Assembly: GCA_903839965.1 (NCBI GenBank)
Contig: CAIMEK010000837.1
Location: 1 to 5,034, forward strand
From: an uncultured Acetobacteraceae bacterium
GTDB lineage: Bacteria; Pseudomonadota; Alphaproteobacteria; Acetobacterales; Acetobacteraceae
Length of the DNA: 5,034 nucleotides
Direction of reading: 5' to 3'
The notes under the pieces were generated by a model. That model saw nothing but the letters and a program-made list of their open reading frames with translations, was not told the DNA's origin and did not search any database. Position numbers and translations under genes: made by a program. Shown here one piece after another: positions 1 to 4,333 of the stretch (positions are counted from its first letter, which is position 1; each line of letters begins with the position of its first letter).

Positions 1-192
1 GAGCATGCGCTCGATGCGCTGGCGCGTGTGGGTGAGCCGGCGGCAGAGCGGGACGACGATGAGGGCGAAGCGCGGGTGGCGGGCGAAGCAGGCGGCGATG
101 AGCTTGATGAGGGCGATGAAGAGGCCGCCGAGCCGGCCGGTGAGGTCGGGGAGCGGGGCTGGGGGAGGGAGGGGTGCGGGCTGCGCTGGCAT
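1..192 (-). CDS. Hypothetical protein, N-terminal 64 residues (truncated by window edge)
   Basis: The minus-strand frame is open from an ATG at 192 to base 1 without a stop, so the C-terminus lies outside the window. The visible 64 residues start with a Pro/Ala-rich stretch (about residues 2-16). A hydrophobic, partly basic segment follows (about 19-48, with GGLFIALIKLIAAC and FALIVVPLC). The visible part ends Arg-rich (CRRLTHTRQRIERML). This layout resembles small uncharacterised proteins I associate with Acetobacteraceae accessory regions; I cannot assign a function. It might associate with membranes or be a compact helical protein. No Shine-Dalgarno sequence precedes the ATG, but a good promoter-like pair ends only 9 bases upstream, so the message may be leaderless. 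It is divergent from the phosphatase gene. The open plus-strand frames on top of it look like shadows. Confidence 0.6.
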   Translation of the reverse strand, partial: MPAQPAPLPPPAPLPDLTGRLGGLFIALIKLIAACFARHPRFALIVVPLCRRLTHTRQRIERML

Positions 193-196
193 GGGG

Positions 197-231
197 TTGT
201 TAGTATAGCTCGGTTAGCATATATAACGCAA
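197..231. promoter_or_regulatory. Overlapping divergent promoter-like elements
   Basis: This is an AT-rich island in otherwise very GC-rich sequence. On the minus strand, TTGCGT (226-231) and TATACT (202-207) are separated by 18 bp, with TATACT ending 9 bases before the ATG at 192. On the plus strand, TTGTTA (197-202) and TATATA (220-225) are 17 bp apart and would read toward the phosphatase gene, giving a leader of roughly 200 nt. The two promoters would occupy the same DNA, so they could compete. A near-direct repeat (GTTAGTATA at 199-207, GTTAGCATA at 213-221, period 14) could be an operator. All of this is inferred from consensus matching only. Confidence 0.5.
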
Positions 232-256
232 GAGATATTTTTTCTAACGTGGTCGG

Positions 257-288
257 GGCGGGGTTCGCGGGCGCAGCGTGAGCGCGGG
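257..288 (+). repeat. 32-bp direct repeat, copy 1
   Basis: Positions 257-288 match 1020-1051 at 29 of 32 bases, with mismatches at 263/1026, 275/1038 and 278/1041. The core reads TTCGCGGGCGC then TGAGCGCGGG. Copy 1 lies 150 bp upstream of the phosphatase start. The match falls off sharply on both sides. Its role is unknown. Confidence 0.6.
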
Positions 289-438
289 TATCCTCTTTTT
301 GCCGGCCCTTGCCCGGAGGGAACGGGGCGCTCTTGCTGGGGATGGCGGCGGCTGGGGGCCGGCCTGGACGGGCGGGCCGGGGCCTGTCATCGAGCGCGGC
401 GACCGGCCGCAGGATGTGCTGATTCGAGGAGGCAGGGC

Positions 439-948
439 GTGGCGCAAGCGATCGCCGTCGATGGCGCCAATGGCGTGCTGAGGCTGCCGCGCCGTTGGCA
501 TGGCATGCTGCCGGCGGTGTTCGTCGTCGGCGGGCCGTTTCGCTGTTGCCCGGATGATATGTTCGGCATCTGCCTGCTGGAGCGGTTTCCGAGCCCTTGT
601 TCGGTGCAGGCGAGTGCCTGGTTGCAGGTGTGGGACTGGTCGGCGCCGAGGGTGCCGAAGGCCGAGGTCGAGCGGGTAGTGCTGCTGGCCCTGGAGAAGG
701 CCCTCGATGCGCCGGTGTACGTGGGCTGTGCGGGCGGCTGGGGTCGCACCGGCATGTTCCTGGCGCTGATGACGAAGGTCTGGGGGATCGAGAATCCGGT
801 GGCGTATGTGCGCCAGGTGTACTGCTCCCAGGCTGTCGATACGGGAGAGCAACTTAGATACGTGGACGATTTCGATGTTCGCTGGGTACGGCGCAAGTTG
901 CGCGCGCTGGTCTGGCGCCGGTGGTTGCGCCGGTTAGGGGCCGGTTGA
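439..948 (+). CDS. Protein tyrosine/dual-specificity phosphatase-like protein
   Basis: I chose the GTG at 439 because AGGAGG sits at 427-432 with a 6-base spacer; the open frame extends further upstream but without a comparable site. The product is 169 aa. Residues 97-103 are C-A-G-G-W-G-R followed by T104, the Cys-x5-Arg phosphate-binding loop of cysteine-dependent phosphatases (Cys nucleophile, Arg phosphate clamp). The residue before Cys97 is Gly, not the usual His. Asp66, with Pro70 four residues later (WDWSAP), fits the place of the general acid in the WPD loop. The C-terminus (about 147-169) is strikingly basic, rich in Arg and Trp, which could bind membrane or nucleic acid. Similar short phosphatases occur as stand-alone accessory genes in proteobacteria. 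The substrate is unknown; it could be a phosphoprotein or another phosphoester. No kinase or partner gene is visible beside it. Confidence 0.72.
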   Translation: MAQAIAVDGANGVLRLPRRWHGMLPAVFVVGGPFRCCPDDMFGICLLERFPSPCSVQASAWLQVWDWSAPRVPKAEVERVVLLALEKALDAPVYVGCAGGWGRTGMFLALMTKVWGIENPVAYVRQVYCSQAVDTGEQLRYVDDFDVRWVRRKLRALVWRRWLRRLGAG

Positions 949-1019
949 GGCGCTTGCCAAGGATGTTGCTGCTTTGGATTGGGCGCCGGCACGGCACGGC
1001 CGGGCTGGCAGGGGGGAAT

Positions 1020-1051
1020 GGCGGGATTCGCGGGCGCGGCCTGAGCGCGGG
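1020..1051 (+). repeat. 32-bp direct repeat, copy 2
   Basis: This is the second copy of the repeat at 257-288 (29/32 identical). It lies 72 bp after the phosphatase stop and 160 bp before the toxin start, so the two copies bracket the phosphatase gene as a 763-bp unit. The rest of the 949-1163 gap holds GC-rich sequence and an AT-rich run (about 1108-1122) with no recognisable gene. Confidence 0.6.
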
Positions 1052-1163
1052 CGAGTGGCGCGGCCGGGGCGGAAATCAAGACGGGCGAACCAGAGTTAGA
1101 GCGCGGATAACAAACGGCTTTTTTGGTGCATAGGTTAGGCACAGAATGGTAGGCGGAAAGGGC

Positions 1164-1192
1164 TTGCAACTATAGCTCTGTGGGCTATAGTT
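1164..1192 (+). promoter_or_regulatory. Promoter and palindromic operator of the toxin-antitoxin operon
   Basis: TTGCAA (1164-1169) and TATAGT (1186-1191) are 16 bp apart, a good sigma-70-like pair, with the toxin start about 20 bp downstream. An inverted repeat with perfect 9-bp arms overlaps it: AACTATAGC (1168-1176), a 7-base spacer, and GCTATAGTT (1184-1192). The dyad lies between and over both promoter boxes. That is where the XRE antitoxin, alone or with toxin, would be expected to bind and repress its own operon, as in HigBA-type systems. Binding itself is inferred. Confidence 0.65.
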
Positions 1193-1211
1193 TATAGCGT
1201 TATGGTGTGGC

Positions 1212-1598
1212 GTGCGGATTTTCAAGACCAGATGGCTCAGGCGCTATGCGCGACGCGAGCGCATCGCGGATGAAAGCTTGCGGGAGGCGATCGAGCGGGC
1301 GGAACGCGGACTTGTCGATGCCGACCTTGGCGGCGGCGTCATCAAGCAGCGGGTTGCCCGCGTCGGGCAAGGCCGCTCCGGCGGCTATCGCCTGCTGGTG
1401 GCCTGGCGTGGCGGAGAGCGCGCCGTTTTTCTCTATGGCTTCGCCAAGTGCGAGCGGGAGAACATCGACGAGGACGAATTGCTGACGTTGCGCGAAATTG
1501 GCGCGGCCTGGCTGGCGGCGGATGCAGGACAGATCGCGCTCGCCTTGGACGAGGAGGCTTTGCAGGAGGTGCTCCATGAAGCGACAGACGCAACCTAG
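1212..1598 (+). CDS. Type II toxin of RelE/HigB-like family
   Basis: This 128-aa protein resembles the RelE-type toxins found beside XRE antitoxins. These are usually ribosome-dependent mRNA endonucleases that arrest translation, though some relatives differ. Seen here: an N-terminal FKTRWLRRYARRERI stretch with charged helices (about 4-33); a GGGVIKQRVAR strand (40-50) with Lys45, Arg47 and Arg50; the SGGYR turn (56-60); and a FLYGFAKCEREN strand/loop (73-84) typical of the family core. A helical tail (about 88-123) follows. The GTG at 1212 is the only in-frame start candidate after the upstream stop and has no strong ribosome site. The leader is very short, so initiation may be weak, which fits low toxin expression. 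The 3' end overlaps the antitoxin start by 23 bp, so the two are translationally linked. Toxin-first order is the HigBA arrangement. Family assignment is from recalled sequence patterns. Confidence 0.82.
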   Translation: MRIFKTRWLRRYARRERIADESLREAIERAERGLVDADLGGGVIKQRVARVGQGRSGGYRLLVAWRGGERAVFLYGFAKCERENIDEDELLTLREIGAAWLAADAGQIALALDEEALQEVLHEATDAT

Positions 1599-1923
1599 CA
1601 GGTTGACCAAGGCGTTGCTGGAGACGGCCGACGACATGCGGCGTGTCGGCGTGATGAGCACCGCGGCGCATGAGAAGATCACGCTGCGCCATCTTGGCAG
1701 CAAGGCGGACGCGGCGCCCGCGCCCATCACCGGCGACGAAATCCGCTCGCTGCGCGAAGGGGCGAACCTCAGCCAGGCCGTGTTCGCCCGCTACCTCAAC
1801 CTCACCGTCGGCTATGTCTCGCAACTGGAGCGCGGCGCGAAACGGCCGACCGGCCCCGCGCTGGTGCTGCTGAACGTCATTCGGCACAGAGGGATTGATG
1901 CAATTCTGTGTCGCGAAAGCTGA
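1576..1923 (+). CDS. XRE-family helix-turn-helix antitoxin
   Basis: The ATG at 1576 has AGGAGG at 1564-1569 with a 6-base spacer, far better than the toxin's site, so antitoxin translation should be favoured. The product is 115 aa. Residues about 53-95 form the DNA-binding domain: DEIRSLREGANLSQAVFARY then LNLTVGYVSQLERGAKRP, a classic XRE helix-turn-helix (LSQAVFARYL as first helix, TVGYVSQLERG as recognition part). The N-terminus (1-45) is probably the toxin-contacting or dimerising part. Family members I recall tend to stop near a GIDAIL-like C-terminus; here CRES follows, so the tail may have been altered at a junction with the recombinase relic that starts 7 bp later. It neutralises the toxin encoded just upstream and probably represses the operon by binding the palindrome at 1168-1192. 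Confidence 0.85.
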   Translation: MKRQTQPSRLTKALLETADDMRRVGVMSTAAHEKITLRHLGSKADAAPAPITGDEIRSLREGANLSQAVFARYLNLTVGYVSQLERGAKRPTGPALVLLNVIRHRGIDAILCRES

Positions 1924-1932
1924 CGCCGAATG
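1878..1932. repeat. Nested inverted repeats at the antitoxin/resolvase junction
   Basis: CATTCGGC (1878-1885) pairs with GCCGAATG (1925-1932), whose last three bases are the ATG of the resolvase relic. Inside it, CACAGA (1885-1890) pairs with TCTGTG (1905-1910), and ATTG (1894-1897) with CAAT (1901-1904). The dyads are not exactly concentric. Serine resolvases often act on dyad-rich sites directly upstream of their own gene, so this might be a remnant of such a site. No T-tract follows, which argues against a terminator. Confidence 0.35.
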
Positions 1933-2403
1933 ATTTACGGTTCCGCGCGGGCAAAGGCGGACGGCCAGAGCGGCGCGGCGCAGGTGGCCGCGTTGACGGC
2001 CGCCGGCCGCTTGCGACGGAGCGATGGATAGATGCAGCGGGATTCATCCACCCTGCGACGCGATGACGTTGCGACGGCGGATGACGGAGCCGCTTACGCC
2101 ACGCAAGGGCGTGGCTGTCGCGGGCCTGCGCTCATCCGCCCTACAGCGCCTCGGCATTCCGGGCTACGCTTGCTGATGTTGACCGTGCTCGGCGGGCTGG
2201 CGGAGTTCGAGATGGAGCTTATCCGTGCGCGCACCGGGGAAGGCCGTGCCCGAGCCAAGGCGGGCGGCCAGAGTCTCGGCCGCCCGCGCAAGCTCACCCC
2301 GCACCAGAGGAAGGGAGCCCTCGCCCGCAAGGCGGACGGCGAGCCAGTGCGCGAGATCGCCCGAAGCTACAACGTCAGCGCGGCGACGATTTCGAGGTTA
2401 TAG
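1930..2403 (+). pseudogene. Serine recombinase (resolvase/invertase) relic, catalytic core replaced
   Basis: Two parts of one resolvase lie in the same frame. The N-terminal part (ATG 1930 to about 2007) reads MIYGSARAKADGQSGAAQVA then ALTAAG. It matches the usual opening of small serine recombinases (MIYGYARVSTDGQS, QVAAL), but the tyrosine and the catalytic serine of YARVS are replaced by Ser and Lys. A TAG at 2029-2031 then stops the frame. The C-terminal part resumes near 2170 (LMLTVLGGLAEFEMELI, then RARTGEGRARAKAGG) and ends with the DNA-binding helix-turn-helix (VREIARSYNVSAATISRL, about 2344-2400). Intact relatives are roughly 180-190 aa, so about 90 residues of catalytic core are missing, replaced by some 160 bp of hairpin-rich DNA. 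The gene cannot encode an active recombinase. The open frame from 2032 would give a chimeric protein with only the E-helix and helix-turn-helix. Confidence 0.8.
2021..2143. repeat. Hairpin-forming intergenic-repeat-like insert inside the resolvase relic
   Basis: This segment has no resolvase similarity. GGCGGATGA (2076-2084) pairs with TCATCCGCC (2132-2140). Inside, GCCACGC (2098-2104) and GCGTGGC (2109-2115) form a tight stem with a 4-base loop. A related half-unit (GATGGAT at 2023-2029, ATTCATCCACCC at 2042-2053) precedes it. The minus strand reads GTAGGGCGGATGAGCGC, very like the GTAGGGTGGAT-type hairpin repeats scattered between genes in many proteobacteria. It probably entered, or was created, when the resolvase core was lost. 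Confidence 0.5.
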
Positions 2404-2408
2404 AGGTA

Positions 2409-2936
2409 ATGACATCTGCTTTGCTGGCACTGATCGCAATTATCGGCGCATGGATCGCCCTTCAGCAGATGCTGATTGCCAGAGCGCGGCTGAATCACGA
2501 CCTCTTTGAAAGACGCTTTGCTGTATACAATGCCACGCGGACTTACATCGTAGCTATGCTCAAAAATCAAGGGGGTACGCAGGAAGACGCTGTTAAATGG
2601 CACGAGGTCGCGCTGACCGCCCCGTTTATTTTCGAGAAAGGAATATCAGACTTTCTTGAGGAAGTCTCCACGCGAGGAAAAAGCATGAGAGCGCGTGTGG
2701 GTGACAAACCTATATATGAAGTGCAGAAATACGTTGGCGAATACAATGACAATTCTATGTGGTTCTACCGGAACTTCGAATCTCTTGAAGAAAGATTTCA
2801 GAACAGTATGAATCTATTCCGCCTAAGCCCGTTCTCTATAAATTATGCGTTACCGTCTTGGCTGCGCACAAGCCCGCGCCAGCCTGTCCGAGCAAACCAA
2901 AAACCCTTGCCCGGACCGTCCAAGGTGATAGACTAA
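2409..2936 (+). CDS. Membrane-anchored protein of unknown function
   Basis: The 175-aa product begins with one hydrophobic segment (about residues 4-19, ALLALIAIIGAWIALQ) followed by basic residues (Arg25, Arg27), so it probably has a single N-terminal membrane anchor with a cytoplasmic body. The body reads LFERRFAVYNATRTYI (32-47) and FIFEKGISDFLEEV (73-86), and ends in WFYRNFESLEERF (118-130). It looks alpha-helical. I recall the 'RRFAVYxATR...' pattern in uncharacterised proteobacterial proteins with a similar anchor, but no function is known to me. The Pro/Arg-rich tail (150-175) looks unstructured. The start is 5 bp after the resolvase stop; GAGGT at 2394-2398, inside the resolvase end, can serve as ribosome site with a 10-base spacer. 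It ends in tandem stops (TAA TAG). Codon use is visibly less GC-rich than the left half of the window, suggesting separate acquisition. Confidence 0.65.
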   Translation: MTSALLALIAIIGAWIALQQMLIARARLNHDLFERRFAVYNATRTYIVAMLKNQGGTQEDAVKWHEVALTAPFIFEKGISDFLEEVSTRGKSMRARVGDKPIYEVQKYVGEYNDNSMWFYRNFESLEERFQNSMNLFRLSPFSINYALPSWLRTSPRQPVRANQKPLPGPSKVID

Positions 2937-2987
2937 TAGCAGCGACGGGACGGCCTTTTCGACCCATCGCATCAGGAAAAGAGCGTG

Positions 2988-3308
2988 ATGAAACAGGTAG
3001 TAGAACTCATACTTGTGGAGAATTCCACAGCCGGCAACAAACCAAAGAGTTTTGCGGCACAGACTGTTGAAATCCATCACGAGGCCGATACTGTTATCAC
3101 CGGCGTGGATGGTCATACCAGTAGAGGCAGACACCCATCAAAGGTGCTTTGGCAAGGTGGAACGGCCAGTAATTTGGAAAATATTACCAACGTGAAGATA
3201 GTTGGCAATAATGGTGAAGTCTTGGTTGATGGCGAGTTAAACACCACCTATGGCGTACCGCGTGACATTGTTGGCGGTGTGGAATTCTTCGTCCTGAAAC
3301 CCGACTGA
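2988..3308 (+). CDS. Hypothetical protein, 106 aa
   Basis: I do not recognise this protein. The ATG at 2988 follows AGGA (2974-2977) and GAG (2981-2983); a GTG one codon upstream (2985) is equally possible. The sequence alternates hydrophobic and polar residues and is rich in Val, Gly, Asn and Thr: VVELILVENS (4-13), TVEIHHEADTVITGV (26-40), ITNVKIVGNNGEVLVDGEL (66-84) and GGVEFFVLKPD (96-106). This suggests a small mostly beta-strand fold. There is no signal peptide, membrane segment or obvious catalytic motif. It lies 51 bp after the membrane-anchored gene on the same strand and shares its lower GC, so the two may be co-transcribed. Its 3' end faces the MuF-like gene on the other strand with only 11 bp between stops and no visible terminator. 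It could be a real small gene of a phage or plasmid-like element. Confidence 0.55.
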   Translation: MKQVVELILVENSTAGNKPKSFAAQTVEIHHEADTVITGVDGHTSRGRHPSKVLWQGGTASNLENITNVKIVGNNGEVLVDGELNTTYGVPRDIVGGVEFFVLKPD

Positions 3309-3319
3309 ACGAATTTTGG

Positions 3320-3922
3320 TTACCGAACAAACCCTGGAATGATAGACCGCGAAACGCATTTGCAGCCGTCCTCCCGGCCCGGCCATGTCCATTTCCCATC
3401 CAGAAACATACCCTTGACGACCTCGTATCGTTTGCCGTTGGCCGCCTTATGGGCCGCGTCCTGGCGAATATCTTTGGGCGAAGGTTTGTAAGTTGTCGTC
3501 TGGCATGGTGCTCCACTGTAAACCCAGAGCGCGTACTTTATACCGAGTGAAATCTGCTTCTCTCTATTGATGAGTGCAGTAGCTTTCTCATTCAAACTAA
3601 TCGCTATCTCGCCCGCCCTGTTTTTTGTCATTCCGTTGATATTCATTTGCATGATAGTATTGCAAAGCGAACCCACGTCCCTTCCCCTGGAAATTGATCG
3701 CAGAGCGGCATCGTAGATTTGGTCGAATTCACATCCGTCGAACTCAGAAATGCTTTCAATGTTTTTTCTAAGATCGGATTTGACTGTCTCGGTTACTTTC
3801 TTGGAATCGAATTTCACGGTTGGAATGGCATAAGCCGGTTTCGCGGCCTCGGCAGGGGCCGCGGTGGGCTTTGGTTCCACGCCGCCTCTGATTGCTGACA
3901 AGAGTTTCGAGACCATCGACAT
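3320..3922 (-). CDS. Orphan phage Mu gpF / SPP1 gp7-like (MuF) C-terminal domain protein
   Basis: I took the ATG at 3922 (200 aa); ATG 3916 is an alternative, and the frame is open up to 4300 but that part does not look like protein. The N-terminus (1-35) is a short helix followed by a Pro/Ala linker. Residues about 36-125 are helical and include NRAGEIAISLNEKATALINR (101-120), which matches the conserved helix before the gpF C-terminal region. That region follows: GIKYALWVYSGAPC (127-140), His158 in DAAHKAANGKRY (155-166), then WTWPGREDGCKC (178-189), the family's W...C...H..l.NGK...PG...C+C pattern. In phages such proteins are minor head/morphogenesis proteins. The same domain also occurs in mobile elements as a fusion or effector module. 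It is short, and no portal, terminase or capsid gene is nearby, so a head role is doubtful. Lower GC than its flanks suggests transfer. Confidence 0.6.
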   Translation of the reverse strand: MSMVSKLLSAIRGGVEPKPTAAPAEAAKPAYAIPTVKFDSKKVTETVKSDLRKNIESISEFDGCEFDQIYDAALRSISRGRDVGSLCNTIMQMNINGMTKNRAGEIAISLNEKATALINREKQISLGIKYALWVYSGAPCQTTTYKPSPKDIRQDAAHKAANGKRYEVVKGMFLDGKWTWPGREDGCKCVSRSIIPGFVR

Positions 3923-4107
3923 GAGCCACCATCCCTCATCGCGGTCAGTGTAACTGCGGCGCCAGTGCGGGCAAGCCGCTTGGCCGAGCGTTACGATGCC
4001 GGGTTGCGATGCAGGACGGATCCCGGAATCGACCGACGGGCAGCACGTCAGCGCCGACGCCCAAGGGCGCGCGGGTTGCCCGGCGAATGTGGCGGCATGT
4101 CCTCGGA

Positions 4108-4130
4108 CGCGATAAGCGAGCCCTATCGCG
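4108..4130. repeat. Inverted repeat, 7-bp arms
   Basis: CGCGATA (4108-4114) and TATCGCG (4124-4130) are perfect complements around a 9-base spacer. It lies upstream of the MuF-like gene. It may be a protein-binding dyad or a hairpin; no T-tract follows on either side. Confidence 0.4.
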
Positions 4131-4150
4131 GGAGACCATCCGGCCCCGAT

Positions 4151-4202
4151 CCCTATATATGACAATGTCCTTATTACATAGGGTGTTTCAAGGTATTGAA
4201 AC
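4151..4202. repeat. AT-rich patch with two palindromes
   Basis: CCCTAT (4151-4156) pairs with ATAGGG (4178-4183), enclosing an AT-rich 21-base stretch. Directly beside it, GTTTCAA (4185-4191) pairs with TTGAAAC (4196-4202) around a 4-base spacer, an 18-bp near-perfect dyad. The pair looks like an operator or a recombination/element-end site, about 230-280 bp upstream of the MuF-like start and 130-180 bp downstream of the dehydrogenase stop. Confidence 0.4.
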
Positions 4203-4284
4203 CAGGGAAGGAAATGCGTCCGGCGCCCATGGTCGGCCAGCGAGCCGGTAGCCCGTATTTTCATGCGGGTTTCGGCGGGCAACG

Positions 4285-4308
4285 GCGGGGACCACCGCAA
4301 GGCCCCGC
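4285..4308 (-). terminator. Possible weak hairpin after the dehydrogenase gene
   Basis: GCGGGG (4285-4290) pairs with CCCCGC (4303-4308); CC/GG can extend the stem after one mismatch. It lies 26 bp beyond the minus-strand dehydrogenase stop, where an intrinsic terminator would be expected, but no T-run follows on the minus strand. It may act as an RNA-stabilising or Rho-assisted 3' stem instead. Confidence 0.25.
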
Positions 4309-4333
4309 ATCGGGAGGTGGGCCGGCGGCTGGC

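Larger units (their letters stand above)
3923..4333. other. 411-bp region without a convincing gene
   Basis: Short frames on both strands have skewed GC-rich composition and no recognisable motifs; I take them as shadows. The region holds three palindromes (separate entries), an AT-rich patch at about 4151-4202 inside GC-rich DNA, and a GC-rich stem near the end of the dehydrogenase gene. The left end gives the MuF-like gene a modest ribosome site (GGTGG-type, about 3926-3930). No clear promoter pair could be fixed for it. The change from GC-rich to AT-richer sequence here may mark the edge of the acquired segment. Confidence 0.5.

Noticed and set aside
28..438. Longer upstream start for the phosphatase frame (306 aa in total).
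   Set aside because: The extra part covers the divergent promoter island and the oppositely oriented edge gene, has no phosphatase similarity, and the GTG at 439 has a near-perfect ribosome site.
387..1169. A 260-aa minus-strand open frame opposite the phosphatase.
   Set aside because: Its Ser/Pro/Arg-rich composition is typical of antisense frames in GC-rich genes; it has no recognisable motif and lies opposite the clear Cys-x5-Arg gene.
1908..2066. A possible 52-aa frame from a GTG at 1908 (SRKLTPNDLRFRAGKGGRP...), reminiscent of a relaxase opening.
   Set aside because: The neighbouring frame gives a convincing resolvase N-terminus over the same bases, and this frame has no properly spaced ribosome site.
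2916..2953. CCGTCC/GGACGG pair followed by CCTTTTC, considered as a terminator for the membrane-anchored gene.
   Set aside because: It has only 6-bp arms, a 26-base loop that includes the stop codons, and a weak T-run.
3923..4300. N-terminal extension of the MuF-like gene to an ATG at 4300 (326 aa).
   Set aside because: The added 126 residues have no family similarity and run over the palindromes and AT-rich patch; the ATG at 3922 gives a sensible start.
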